Source: Lachnospiraceae bacterium UBA3826
Lineage (GTDB): Bacteria; Bacillota; Clostridia; Lachnospirales; Lachnospiraceae
Length of the DNA: 28,376 nucleotides
Reading direction: 5' to 3'
Assembly: GCA_002393095.1 (NCBI GenBank)
Contig: DGII01000026.1
Span: 1-28,376, forward strand
How positions within the stretch are numbered: the first letter of the stretch is position 1; every line of letters starts with the position of its first letter. The notes beneath the pieces were generated by a model. The model did no database searches and had not been told where the DNA came from. It saw nothing but the letters and a program-made list of their open reading frames with translations. Of the stretch, positions 1 to 7,187 are shown in pieces. Position numbers and translations under genes: made by a program.

Positions 1-273
1 TCCACGCTTAAGGTGCACGCTCTTTCTCTCCATATATCCGCCACATTTACTCTGCTACTACAAATGTGATAGTTATTAGACTTCGTTGTTTGTTGCCAAC
101 TTGTCTCTCGTAGCCTAGCCTTATATGTGATTTCTGTCCGTCGGACCAGAGATTTGCTTACAGCTTCCTTCAGATTCCACCTCACGATGGACACCCTTGC
201 TGTTCAGATATACACTTCCCACTATCTGGGCGTGTTCGGGACTTGCACCCGTTAGAGCGCGCCCATGGCGCGC
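1..273 (-). mobile_element. Group II intron, 5' portion (runs off the window)
   Basis: Read on the minus strand, the segment starts near 273 with GCGCGCC, then a CATGGGCGCGC hairpin partner, then GGGTGCAAGTCCCGAAC. This is the layout I know from the 5' end (domain I) of bacterial group II introns, especially the short class C kind. Downstream it carries stretches such as AAGGCTAGGCT, TTGGCAACAAACAACGAAG and GCGGATATATGGAG, which I recognise from leaders of intron-encoded reverse transcriptase/maturase genes in Clostridia. No maturase reading frame is visible; it would lie to the left of base 1. The insertion point is 7 bases past the T-run of the dnaB terminator, a site type preferred by class C introns. 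The exact 5' boundary is estimated within a few bases. The class is inferred from memory of sequence pattern, not from an alignment. Confidence 0.8.
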
Positions 274-280
274 AAACCAT

Positions 281-313
281 AAAAAGGACGGATGGTGTTC
301 ATCCGTCTTTTTT
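281..313 (-). terminator. Bidirectional intrinsic terminator after dnaB
   Basis: GACGGATG (287-294) and CATCCGTC (300-307) form an 8-bp perfect stem with a 5-base loop. On the minus strand it is followed by CCTTTTT; on the plus strand by TTTTTT. It lies 28 bases past the dnaB stop codon and should end the gdpP-rplI-dnaB transcript. It also separates that operon from the intron. Confidence 0.85.
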
Positions 314-340
314 ATATCCTTATATCTGCTATTTTAATAT

Positions 341-1687
341 CTACTCTTCCCTGCGTCTTCGCTCAAGATTGCCGAATCTTGTATACTCCGGTATCCATGC
401 AAGCTCTACCGTTCCGATAGGACCGTTACGCTGTTTGCCTATGATGATCTCAGAGATATTCTTCTTCTCCGTATCCTCATGATAATAGTCATCTCTGTAT
501 ATGAACATGATCACATCCGCATCCTGCTCTATGGCACCTGACTCTCTTAAGTCGGACATCATCGGTCTCTTATCCGGTCTCTGCTCCACGGCACGGGATA
601 ACTGCGACAGTGCGATCACGGGCACATTAAGCTCTCTGGCGATACCCTTGAGTGATCTTGATATCTCCGATATCTCCTGCTGTCTGGACTCAATGCGTCC
701 GCTTCCGCTCATAAGCTGCAGATAGTCTATGATAATGCAGTCAAGCCCCTTTTCAAGCTTATACTTACGGCACTTAGAACGCAGCGCCGATACCGTGATA
801 CCCGGCGTATCATCTATGATAAGCTTGGAATCTCCTATTATACTTGCCGCCTCCGCAAGCTTATCCCACTCGGAATCATCCAGCTTACCGTTACGCAGAT
901 GCGTCGCCTCGATATTACCCTCTAAGGCGAAGAGTCTGTTGATAAGCTGCTCCTTGCTCATCTCGAGTGAGAAGATGGCAACTGACTTATCCTGCTTAAA
1001 GGCCATATGCTGTGCGATATTAAGGACGAACGCCGTCTTGCCCATTGATGGTCTTGCTGCGATAAGTATAAGATCCGCAGGCTGCATTCCAGATGTCTTA
1101 TAATCAAGATCTATGAAGCCGGTAGGTATCCCGGTTACGTTGCCGCCCGCTCTGTATGCGGCCTCTATCCTTTCAACCGCATTAAGTACCACCTTATCTA
1201 TCGGCACGAAATCCTCGAAATTACGTCGCTGTACCATCTCGAATATCTTCTTCTCGGCATCGTCAAGGATATAATCCAGACTTTCCTTACCCTCATAGCA
1301 GTTATTCTCTATATCATCTGATGCCTTGATAAGCCTTCTTAGCGTAGACTTCTCCGCAACGATACCCGCATAGTACCTGATATGGGTAGAGGTAGGAACA
1401 GCCGCTATGATATCACGCATATATTCGAGATTCCTAAGCTCTTCCGGGACATCCTTCTCCTTAAGCTTATTCTGAAGGGTCACCACATCCACCTGCTTGT
1501 TCTCATTATTCAGTTCAAGCATAGCCTCATAGATGATCCCATACTGTCTGCTGTAGAAATCCTCCGGTGCCACTATCTCCGAAGCAATGGCAATGGATTC
1601 CTGATCTATGAGCATGGAGCCAATCACGGCCTGTTCAGCTTCTATGCTGCTTGGCATAGTCCGCCTTAAGATCGCCTCTTCCGCCAT
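341..1687 (-). CDS. dnaB: Replicative DNA helicase DnaB
   Basis: Hexameric 5'-3' helicase that unwinds the replication fork. The 448-residue length is normal. The N-terminal helical domain (about residues 10-110, with IEAEQAVIGSML) contacts primase and the loader. The C-terminal RecA-like motor has Walker A ARPSMGKT near residue 212, a DnaB-type IFSLEMS segment, Walker B LDCIIIDYLQLM near 315, and the LSQLSRAVEQR and RESGAIEQDADV motifs. The start is supported by AGGAG 9 bases upstream. It lies 3 bases after rplI, giving the conserved Firmicutes order gdpP-rplI-dnaB, and is the last gene before a terminator. No intein or truncation is seen. Confidence 0.97.
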   Translation of the reverse strand: MAEEAILRRTMPSSIEAEQAVIGSMLIDQESIAIASEIVAPEDFYSRQYGIIYEAMLELNNENKQVDVVTLQNKLKEKDVPEELRNLEYMRDIIAAVPTSTHIRYYAGIVAEKSTLRRLIKASDDIENNCYEGKESLDYILDDAEKKIFEMVQRRNFEDFVPIDKVVLNAVERIEAAYRAGGNVTGIPTGFIDLDYKTSGMQPADLILIAARPSMGKTAFVLNIAQHMAFKQDKSVAIFSLEMSKEQLINRLFALEGNIEATHLRNGKLDDSEWDKLAEAASIIGDSKLIIDDTPGITVSALRSKCRKYKLEKGLDCIIIDYLQLMSGSGRIESRQQEISEISRSLKGIARELNVPVIALSQLSRAVEQRPDKRPMMSDLRESGAIEQDADVIMFIYRDDYYHEDTEKKNISEIIIGKQRNGPIGTVELAWIPEYTRFGNLERRRREE

Positions 1688-1690
1688 CTG

Positions 1691-2137
1691 CTACTTCTCC
1701 TGTACCTTTACCGTAAGTGTACCCGTAACCTGAGGATGCAGCTTGATCGGCACATTATATGTTCCGAACGATCTTAACGGCTCCTCTAACTGCATCTTCT
1801 TCTTATCCAGTTCAAGTCCGCACTGCTCCTTATAAGCTGCGGCTATCTCCTTGGGTGACACGGAACCGAAGGTCTTGCCGCCTTCTCCCGCCTTAATCTT
1901 AAGCACGACAGACTTGGATTCAAGCTCCCTGGCAAAATCCTCCGCCTCCTTAAGCTTCATTGCCGCAACCTTCTCTTCGTTGGCATTCTGTAGCTTAAGA
2001 TCATTGAGATTCTTATTGTTAGCCTCTACTGCAAATTTCTTGGGTAAGAGGAAATTCCTTGCATAGCCGTCATTGGCATCCACAATATCTCCCTTTTTTC
2101 CAACCGACTTAACGTCTTGTAAAAGGATGACCTTCAT
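1691..2137 (-). CDS. rplI: Large ribosomal subunit protein bL9
   Basis: Structural protein of the 50S subunit that binds 23S rRNA near the L1 stalk and helps keep reading frame. The 148-residue length is typical. The N-terminal domain has MKVILLQDVKSVGKKGDIV and the RNA-binding YARNFLLPKKFAV segment. A long connecting helix (about 45-75) leads to the C-terminal domain with GKTFGSVSPKEIA near residue 88. Its ATG shares one base with the gdpP stop (TAATG), and an AGGAG lies just upstream, so the two are translationally coupled. dnaB follows after 3 bases. Confidence 0.97.
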   Translation of the reverse strand: MKVILLQDVKSVGKKGDIVDANDGYARNFLLPKKFAVEANNKNLNDLKLQNANEEKVAAMKLKEAEDFARELESKSVVLKIKAGEGGKTFGSVSPKEIAAAYKEQCGLELDKKKMQLEEPLRSFGTYNVPIKLHPQVTGTLTVKVQEK

Positions 2138-4185
2138 TATGACAATTCTCCTTCTTCTATCATCTTATCTATAACTTCCTTTAATCTGTTCATGGCATCC
2201 TCAACTGCCACTCCCTCGAACTGACATGCAGCCACATTCATGTGTCCTCCGCCGCCGAGCCTCTCCATAACCACCTGAACATTGGCTTCATCTATGGATC
2301 TGGCGCTCAGATTGATAAGCCCCTGATACTCGGTGAATACAAAGCTTGCCTTGATACCCTTGATACCAAGCATCTCATTGGCTGCCTGTGCTCCGATGAC
2401 AGTAGGGCTTACGACCTCCGGTCCCGGCTCACACTTGGATATGGCATAACTGCCTCTGTAGACCTCCGCACGTCTGACACAATCAGCCTTAGCTTTATAC
2501 TCATATACATCATCCCTGAAAAGCTTGCGGACTCTGGTAACATCCGCGCCGGCACGTCTCAGATAAGCTGCCGCCTCAAAGGTGCGTACACCGGTCTTGA
2601 TCATGAAGTTATTGGTATCTATCATCATACCGGAATACAGGCAGTCTGCCTCATCCGTGCGGATCTTGATACCATCCGAGATATACTGCATTATCTCCGT
2701 AACCATCTCGCACGCACTGGATGCATAGGGCTCTATATATGAAAGTGTTGCATTCTCTATGGTCTCTGTGCCCTGTCTGTGATGGTCGAGCACTACTATG
2801 GACTTACACATGCGCAGAAGCTCCGGACATTCGGTGATACTGGGCTTATTGACATCCACCACTACAAGCACCGAGCTGCCTCCGGCCAGACTCATAGCCT
2901 GCTCGCCGTCAACGATCATATCATCCTCATATTCCTCGCCGTCGAAGAGACCTCTTATTGGCTGTATGGAGGTAGTCACATCATTAAGCACGATATGCGC
3001 CTTACGATCAAGTGTCTTGGCTATCCTGTATATACCCACGGCCGCACCGAAGCTGTCCACATCTCCGTTACGGTGTCCCATGACTAAGACTCTGTCCTTA
3101 GATGCTATTATCTCACCCAGAGCATGAGCTTTGACTCTTGCCTTGACTCTGGTATTCTTCTCCACCGACTGGCTCTTACCGCCGTAGTAGGTGATCTGGT
3201 CGGTCGTCTTGACAACAGCCTGATCTCCTCCTCTGCCAAGCGCCAGATCTATAGCAGTACGTGCAAACTCATAATTCTGCGAATATGTCAGTCCGTCAAG
3301 TCCGACACCGATACTTATGGTAACAGCCATCTCGTTGCCGATATTGACAGTCTTAACCTCCTCAAGTATATCGAATCTGTTCTCCTTAAGAGCCTCAACA
3401 GCTTTCTTCCTTAAGATGATAAGGAACTTATCCTTCTCTATCTTCTTGGCTATTCCGTCATAGGTGGCGATGTACTTATTGATCTTCCTCTCGATGAGGG
3501 CGGTAAGGAGTGAGCGTCTGACCTCCTCGACGCTTTCAAGTGCCTCATCATAATTGTCCATATAAAGCAGAGCCACTGCAAGAGACTGGTCGTCATTCTC
3601 ACGAAGGGCAAGCTTAAGGGCTGTCTCGTCAAAAAAGTATACCGCTATCAGGTATCCGTTATATCCTTCCGATGATATGATATCGCTGTTCTCCGCCATA
3701 TCCTTGAGGGATACCTTGTGACATCTGGCAGAGAATTCCCTCTCTTCGAAGCTGATATCAAGTGTAGTCTCGTCTGCCTCGCCGGGAAGCTTATCAAGTG
3801 TAAGCTCCGGAAAAATGGTGCTTATCGACTTATTATATCCCTTCTTCTTATGAGACAGAGCCTCGAACGCCTTATTGGTCCACATCACCTTACCGGTGTC
3901 ATCAAGCAGCACATAGGGCAGCTCAAGCTCTCTTAAGAGCTTCCTCTGTATCTGTCCGTACTCCGTGGCAAAGCTTACAAGCTCATTCATGATAATGGGC
4001 TTATTCTTAAGCATCAGTATTCCGATTATAAGGAGATAAAGTGCAGTGAAGCCTGCCATGAGCATGCCTGCGCGATATTCGATCATCCATACGGCGATGG
4101 TGACAAATATCATCAGTATTCCCAAATATAGCGACGCCTGAAGATATGTCTTAAGCGTCCCTTTGATCTTAACTCGATTTTTCAT
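2137..4185 (-). CDS. gdpP: Cyclic-di-AMP phosphodiesterase GdpP (YybT family)
   Basis: Membrane enzyme that hydrolyses c-di-AMP to pApA, controlling potassium and osmotic balance and cell-wall stress. Two N-terminal transmembrane helices (about residues 12-52) are followed by a PAS-like domain (about 75-170), a degenerate GGDEF domain (about 180-330) and a DHH/DHHA1 catalytic unit. The last has VMGHRNGDVDSFGAA, VVVDVN, VLDHHRQG and a C-terminal GGGGHMNVAA motif. I chose the ATG at 4185 (MKNRVKIK): the upstream ATG at 4212 has no ribosome site, and a strong extended -10 box lies between the two, so a transcript from it would start at or next to 4185. The residue positions given are from 4185. 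Coupled to rplI and dnaB. The biochemical role is family knowledge. Confidence 0.93.
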   Translation of the reverse strand: MKNRVKIKGTLKTYLQASLYLGILMIFVTIAVWMIEYRAGMLMAGFTALYLLIIGILMLKNKPIIMNELVSFATEYGQIQRKLLRELELPYVLLDDTGKVMWTNKAFEALSHKKKGYNKSISTIFPELTLDKLPGEADETTLDISFEEREFSARCHKVSLKDMAENSDIISSEGYNGYLIAVYFFDETALKLALRENDDQSLAVALLYMDNYDEALESVEEVRRSLLTALIERKINKYIATYDGIAKKIEKDKFLIILRKKAVEALKENRFDILEEVKTVNIGNEMAVTISIGVGLDGLTYSQNYEFARTAIDLALGRGGDQAVVKTTDQITYYGGKSQSVEKNTRVKARVKAHALGEIIASKDRVLVMGHRNGDVDSFGAAVGIYRIAKTLDRKAHIVLNDVTTSIQPIRGLFDGEEYEDDMIVDGEQAMSLAGGSSVLVVVDVNKPSITECPELLRMCKSIVVLDHHRQGTETIENATLSYIEPYASSACEMVTEIMQYISDGIKIRTDEADCLYSGMMIDTNNFMIKTGVRTFEAAAYLRRAGADVTRVRKLFRDDVYEYKAKADCVRRAEVYRGSYAISKCEPGPEVVSPTVIGAQAANEMLGIKGIKASFVFTEYQGLINLSARSIDEANVQVVMERLGGGGHMNVAACQFEGVAVEDAMNRLKEVIDKMIEEGELS

Positions 4186-4192
4186 AAGGTAT

Positions 4193-4221
4193 ATTATACC
4201 ACTTCCTGGCATTTAGAGTAA
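4193..4221 (-). promoter_or_regulatory. Extended -10 promoter of gdpP, likely leaderless
   Basis: On the minus strand TGGTATAAT (hexamer 4193-4198) is a perfect extended -10 box. A weak -35 (TTACTC, 4216-4221) sits 17 bases upstream. Only 7 bases separate the hexamer from the gdpP ATG (4185), so transcription would begin at or next to the start codon. Confidence 0.6.
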
Positions 4222-4288
4222 CACGACATATAGTGAGTTTGAAGACCATAATGGCTATATATAGATATACAGTGGAGAGATCAGGTGA

Positions 4289-4588
4289 TCGGACCGATTG
4301 TTCAGTTTGTTAGTATTGTCCTAACTATTATCATTAACTTATAGGACTGATTTTATGATTTTGTTGTATTGTCCTATTCTTTTTTGCCATGTTTTAGGAC
4401 TATTTCATTCTTTCTTGTTTCTAGTCCTACTTATAAAGCTAAAAAAATAGGACTAACTCCATCTTTTTACACTTTCATCCTATAAGATGTCGCGCCGCGG
4501 TAGGACCAAGATATCGATTACCCGATTTGATCCTATATATATCATGTTGTCGGTAGGACTAAACACCCCTGTCTGCGTTATGGTTCTA
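4289..4588. repeat. Phased array of alternating inverted 6-bp motifs, period 53 bp
   Basis: Twelve 6-base motifs start at 4289, 4318, 4342, 4371, 4395, 4424, 4448, 4477, 4501, 4530, 4554 and 4583. They alternate between TAGGAC and its reverse complement GTCCTA. Successive starts differ by exactly 29, 24, 29, 24 and so on, without one exception, giving a 53-base unit. Variants: the first is TCGGAC, those at 4477 and 4530 are ATCCTA, and the last is GTTCTA. The bases between motifs (18 inside each GTCCTA...TAGGAC pair, 23 between pairs) are essentially unique; units 0-3 are AT-rich and units 4-5 richer in GC. The array fills the gap between the ASKHA gene stop and the gdpP promoter. I do not recognise it. 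It could be a protein-binding array, a dual-interval guide-like RNA array, or a decayed tandem repeat. Confidence 0.9.
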
Positions 4589-4595
4589 CTCTGAA

Positions 4596-5726
4596 TCACA
4601 GATTCATATATTCTATATAAATATCATTGAAATCCGCCTCAGTTGAAAGATAGATTTCATCACATTCAGGGATATATACTTCATTCATGCCCGTGCAATA
4701 CCTGATAGCTCCTGAAAGTGAAGTATTACCACACGGAGTAATGCGGCCTCTAAAGGATGCCGGGATCATGCCTATGGCTATAGCATCCTCAGCATTAAGA
4801 TTATCGCCGAATGCTCCGGAGATATATACATTATCGATTGAGACGCCGTTGCCATCCCCCTGCTTTTTCGTTGAATTCAGTCCAGAATATGCGTATTGTG
4901 ATGCCTTAGACAGCAATATCTCTATACCTGCCCTTATAGCCGCCTTGGCAGTCTGGACATCCCGTATAAGTGCCTGTGTTATGTTAACTCCTTTGTATCT
5001 GTATCCTGATTCAAAATATTCATCGGTAAAAAGCCCTGTCCTGTCTATAATTCCCTGCCGCTTAAGATATGCGATCCCCTCGATTATCTCCGTAGCCTTG
5101 GCTCTTCCTGCCAGTTCGAATGCCGGTCCTGCTGCCGTGGAAGTGACCAATATCCTGCAGCTGTCAGCATCATGATATACCATCTCTCCGTTAGTACCAA
5201 GGTCTATAAGCAGCGTCCTTCCGCTCTTATTAAAAAGGTCAAGACTAAGTACACCGGACAGGATATCTCCACCCACATAAGCCGAGAATCCGGGTAGGAT
5301 AGTGACAGGAACAGGGGCTCTGTCATCAAGCAGCCCTATATCAGTTGACATAACATTGGTCAGCTCCGTGTGTACCGGACTAAAGGGAAAAACGCCAAGA
5401 TTATGGCAATCCTCTTCCAAGAGGATATGTGTCATTGTGGTGTTACATGCAATTGCGATCTTACTTATGTCAATCTCTCCCGCAAGCTCCTTAACCATAT
5501 CCGACAGTTGAGCTCGAAGCTCTGTACTCATCTCATGAAGATTACCTCTTTGGGCCTGAGTGATCCTTGTCATCACGTCACGACCGAATTTTCTGTTGAC
5601 ATTCTGCCGCAGTATGGTTGACATAACATTGGCTTTTTTGCCGCAATCGCCCCCATTCTCATCTATCGCTACCAGTGCTGCCTCTATATTGGTCGTACCT
5701 ATGTCTATTGCTATGGCATATCTCAT
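4596..5726 (-). CDS. RACo-type ASKHA ATPase (DUF4445), no ferredoxin domain
   Basis: Resembles the C-terminal ATPase part of RACo, the activator that uses ATP to reduce the cobalt of corrinoid proteins. Visible motifs are the phosphate-binding IDIGTTNIEAALV at the N-terminus, CNTTMTHILL near residue 94, a GFSAYVGGDILSG segment, a second phosphate loop LLIDLGTNGEMV near 170 and TSTAAGPAFELAG near 190. RACo proteins usually run about 600 residues with an N-terminal 2Fe-2S domain; this one has 376 and starts directly at the ATPase fold, so it either uses a separate ferredoxin or has another job. It follows the rpsF-operon terminator, and its stop is 7 bases from the phased array. No corrinoid protein or methyltransferase lies nearby, so the substrate is unknown. 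Confidence 0.8.
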   Translation of the reverse strand: MRYAIAIDIGTTNIEAALVAIDENGGDCGKKANVMSTILRQNVNRKFGRDVMTRITQAQRGNLHEMSTELRAQLSDMVKELAGEIDISKIAIACNTTMTHILLEEDCHNLGVFPFSPVHTELTNVMSTDIGLLDDRAPVPVTILPGFSAYVGGDILSGVLSLDLFNKSGRTLLIDLGTNGEMVYHDADSCRILVTSTAAGPAFELAGRAKATEIIEGIAYLKRQGIIDRTGLFTDEYFESGYRYKGVNITQALIRDVQTAKAAIRAGIEILLSKASQYAYSGLNSTKKQGDGNGVSIDNVYISGAFGDNLNAEDAIAIGMIPASFRGRITPCGNTSLSGAIRYCTGMNEVYIPECDEIYLSTEADFNDIYIEYMNL

Positions 5727-5750
5727 TCTGTCTTGTTCTTCCTTAGCTTA

Positions 5751-5790
5751 AAGGGGCTGTCGCACTAAGTAATTAGTGGGACAGCCCCTT
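5751..5790 (-). terminator. Long hairpin after rpsR, probable terminator
   Basis: Two 18-base arms (5751-5768 and 5773-5790) pair with one mismatch around a 4-base loop; the stem base is AAGGGG/CCCCTT. On the minus strand TTTAAG follows, so the T-run is short. The position 17 bases past rpsR fits a terminator of rpsF-ssb-rpsR. The strong, symmetric form could also be a dispersed palindromic repeat. Confidence 0.65.
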
Positions 5791-5806
5791 ATGTACACGT
5801 GTTAAA

Positions 5807-6073
5807 TTACTCTACTGTATAAGGCATCAGTGCTATGTGACGAGCTCTCTTAATAGCTACTGTCAATGCTCTCTGGTGCTTAGCACAGTTACCTGTGATC
5901 CTGCGGGGAAGGATCTTGCCGCGCTCTGAGACGTATCTCTTAAGCTTAGCTGTATCCTTGTAATCTATTACATTGTCCTTACCACAGAACACACATACCT
6001 TTTTTCTTCTGCGCATTCCGCCCGGTCTCTTCGGACGAGCTGCATCTGCGCCTTCTGTCTTATTATAAGCCAT
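5807..6073 (-). CDS. rpsR: Small ribosomal subunit protein bS18
   Basis: Part of the 30S platform, bound next to bS6 on 16S rRNA. It has 88 residues with a basic N-terminal extension (RPKRPGGMRRRKK), then KVCVFCGKDN, IDYKDTAKLKRYVSERGKI and the conserved C-terminal RRITGNCAKHQRALTVAIKR. One C-x-x-C pair survives in CVFC; other C+ type zinc ligands are not complete, so it may be only partly zinc-binding. GGAGG lies 9 bases before the ATG. Last gene of rpsF-ssb-rpsR, ahead of a long hairpin. Confidence 0.97.
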   Translation of the reverse strand: MAYNKTEGADAARPKRPGGMRRRKKVCVFCGKDNVIDYKDTAKLKRYVSERGKILPRRITGNCAKHQRALTVAIKRARHIALMPYTVE

Positions 6074-6131
6074 GCTACATGCCTCCTATCTAATCCCGAC
6101 ATATCCCTGATATGCCGCAAACGACCGCTAC

Positions 6132-6590
6132 TTAGCTGAAAGGCAGTTCCTCATCTATTCCGTCCGGAATGTTCATGAAACCGTCATCCGCAGGGATTGG
6201 TGCTGACTGACCGCCCTGAGGTGCCTGGTAGCCCTGTCCGCCAACCGGCGAACCATCCGATGATCCCTTACTGTCTGCGAATTCAACATTGTCAGCTATG
6301 ACATCTGTAGTGTATACCTTGACGCCATCCTTATTGGTATAGTTTCCTGTCTGTATACGTCCTTCCAATGCCATCTTACTACCCTTGTGGAAATACTTCT
6401 CCACGAATTCGGCAGTCTTACCGAATGTCACTATATTGATAAAATCTGCAGTCTGTCCGTCAGTATTATTCCTCTGGACTCTCCTGTCTACCGCAAGAGA
6501 GAATCTTGCGATCGCCATGGATGTATCACTCTGCGAATACCTGACTTCGGGATCTCTGGTCAAACGACCCATTAAAATAACTCTGTTCAT
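6132..6590 (-). CDS. ssb: Single-stranded DNA-binding protein
   Basis: Coats single-stranded DNA during replication, repair and recombination and recruits partner proteins through its acidic tail. The OB-fold spans about residues 1-105, with MNRVILMGRLTRDPEVRYS, FSLAVDR, FINIVTFGKTAEFVEKYF and KGSKMALEGRIQTG. A Gly/Gln-rich linker leads to the tail DEELPFS. The usual tail ends in PF; here one Ser follows it, which may slightly alter partner binding. AGGAG precedes the ATG by 8 bases. It sits between rpsF (15 bases upstream) and rpsR, the standard Firmicutes order. Confidence 0.97.
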   Translation of the reverse strand: MNRVILMGRLTRDPEVRYSQSDTSMAIARFSLAVDRRVQRNNTDGQTADFINIVTFGKTAEFVEKYFHKGSKMALEGRIQTGNYTNKDGVKVYTTDVIADNVEFADSKGSSDGSPVGGQGYQAPQGGQSAPIPADDGFMNIPDGIDEELPFS

Positions 6591-6605
6591 AAAATACTTC
6601 TCCTA

Positions 6606-6896
6606 TTATGCCTCGTCGCATCTAACGCATAAATACCGAAGAACGTTGTCCATGATTCGCATTCTCTGCTCAATCTCTGCCGGAGCAGTTGTCTCTGCGT
6701 CGAACTGGATGAAGTAGTAATAAGCCTCTCTCATCTTCTGAATCTCATAAGCAAGGCGCTTCTTACCCCAGTCATCAACATTGGTTATCTGTCCACCGAA
6801 TCTCTCGATAAGAGCCTTGCACTTATCTACAGTAGCATTTCTCTCTTCGTCTTCGATAGTAGCATTGACAACAACGGCTAACTCATACTTGTTCAT
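6606..6896 (-). CDS. rpsF: Small ribosomal subunit protein bS6
   Basis: 30S platform protein that pairs with bS18 on 16S rRNA. It has 96 residues with MNKYELAVVVNATIEDEE, FGGQITNVDDWGKKRLAYEI and the YYYFIQFDAE strand of the ferredoxin-like fold. GGAGG lies 9 bases upstream of the ATG. First gene of rpsF-ssb-rpsR, with a promoter near 6966-6994. In many bacteria S6:S18 bind the leader of this operon to repress it; only a weak candidate hairpin is visible in the leader here. Confidence 0.97.
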   Translation of the reverse strand: MNKYELAVVVNATIEDEERNATVDKCKALIERFGGQITNVDDWGKKRLAYEIQKMREAYYYFIQFDAETTAPAEIEQRMRIMDNVLRYLCVRCDEA

Positions 6897-6965
6897 GCTT
6901 CTTTACCTCCTTTTGGTCTCTGGCCGGGTCTCTCTCCCGACAAGGAATATATATCACGAGTCCTT

Positions 6966-6994
6966 ATCTTAACACAGAAAACCGTGGAACGCAA
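6966..6994 (-). promoter_or_regulatory. Promoter of the rpsF-ssb-rpsR operon
   Basis: Minus-strand TTGCGT (6989-6994), 17-base spacer, TAAGAT (6966-6971). It would give a leader of about 60-65 bases before rpsF. A short CGGG/CCCG stem (6925-6928 with 6936-6939) lies in that leader, a weak candidate for S6:S18 autoregulation. Confidence 0.5.
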
Positions 6995-7027
6995 GGGGTT
7001 TTTCTGTTCTACTAGAATTCCGGTTCG

Positions 7028-7159
7028 CCGTGAAAAGTGACAATTCCGATTCAGGACGCTCTCGCTTCGGGATAAAACGTAGCGGCACTAATGTCGCAAA
7101 GAACACGACATAAGTGCCGACGTTTTATACGCCCTGAATACGGAATTCACTTTTCACGG
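7028..7159. repeat. 132-bp imperfect palindrome, MITE-like or terminator hairpin
   Basis: Outer arms CCGTGAAAAGTGA (7028-7040) and its exact complement (7147-7159) are followed inward by matching AATTCCG, ATTCAGG, ATAAAACGT, CGGCACT and ATGTCG blocks. Their partners lie at 7141-7147, 7132-7138, 7120-7128, 7113-7119 and 7106-7111. The loop is 7097-7105. The left arm carries about 10 unpaired extra bases near 7060-7071. The element lies between the end of the FecR-domain gene and the rpsF promoter. No coding frame and no T-run. It may be a small non-autonomous mobile palindrome that also stops transcription. Confidence 0.85.
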
Positions 7160-7187
7160 CTAATCTGTGAACTAATATACCATTTTA

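Noticed and set aside
2242..3414. Several plus-strand frames inside gdpP
   Set aside because: Shadows of a clear minus-strand gene; no ribosome site or recognised domain.
4289..4588. CRISPR array or TIGR array label for the phased motifs
   Set aside because: The repeats are only 6 bases, alternate in orientation and have two interval lengths; no cas, Nop-domain or other guide-system gene is in the window.
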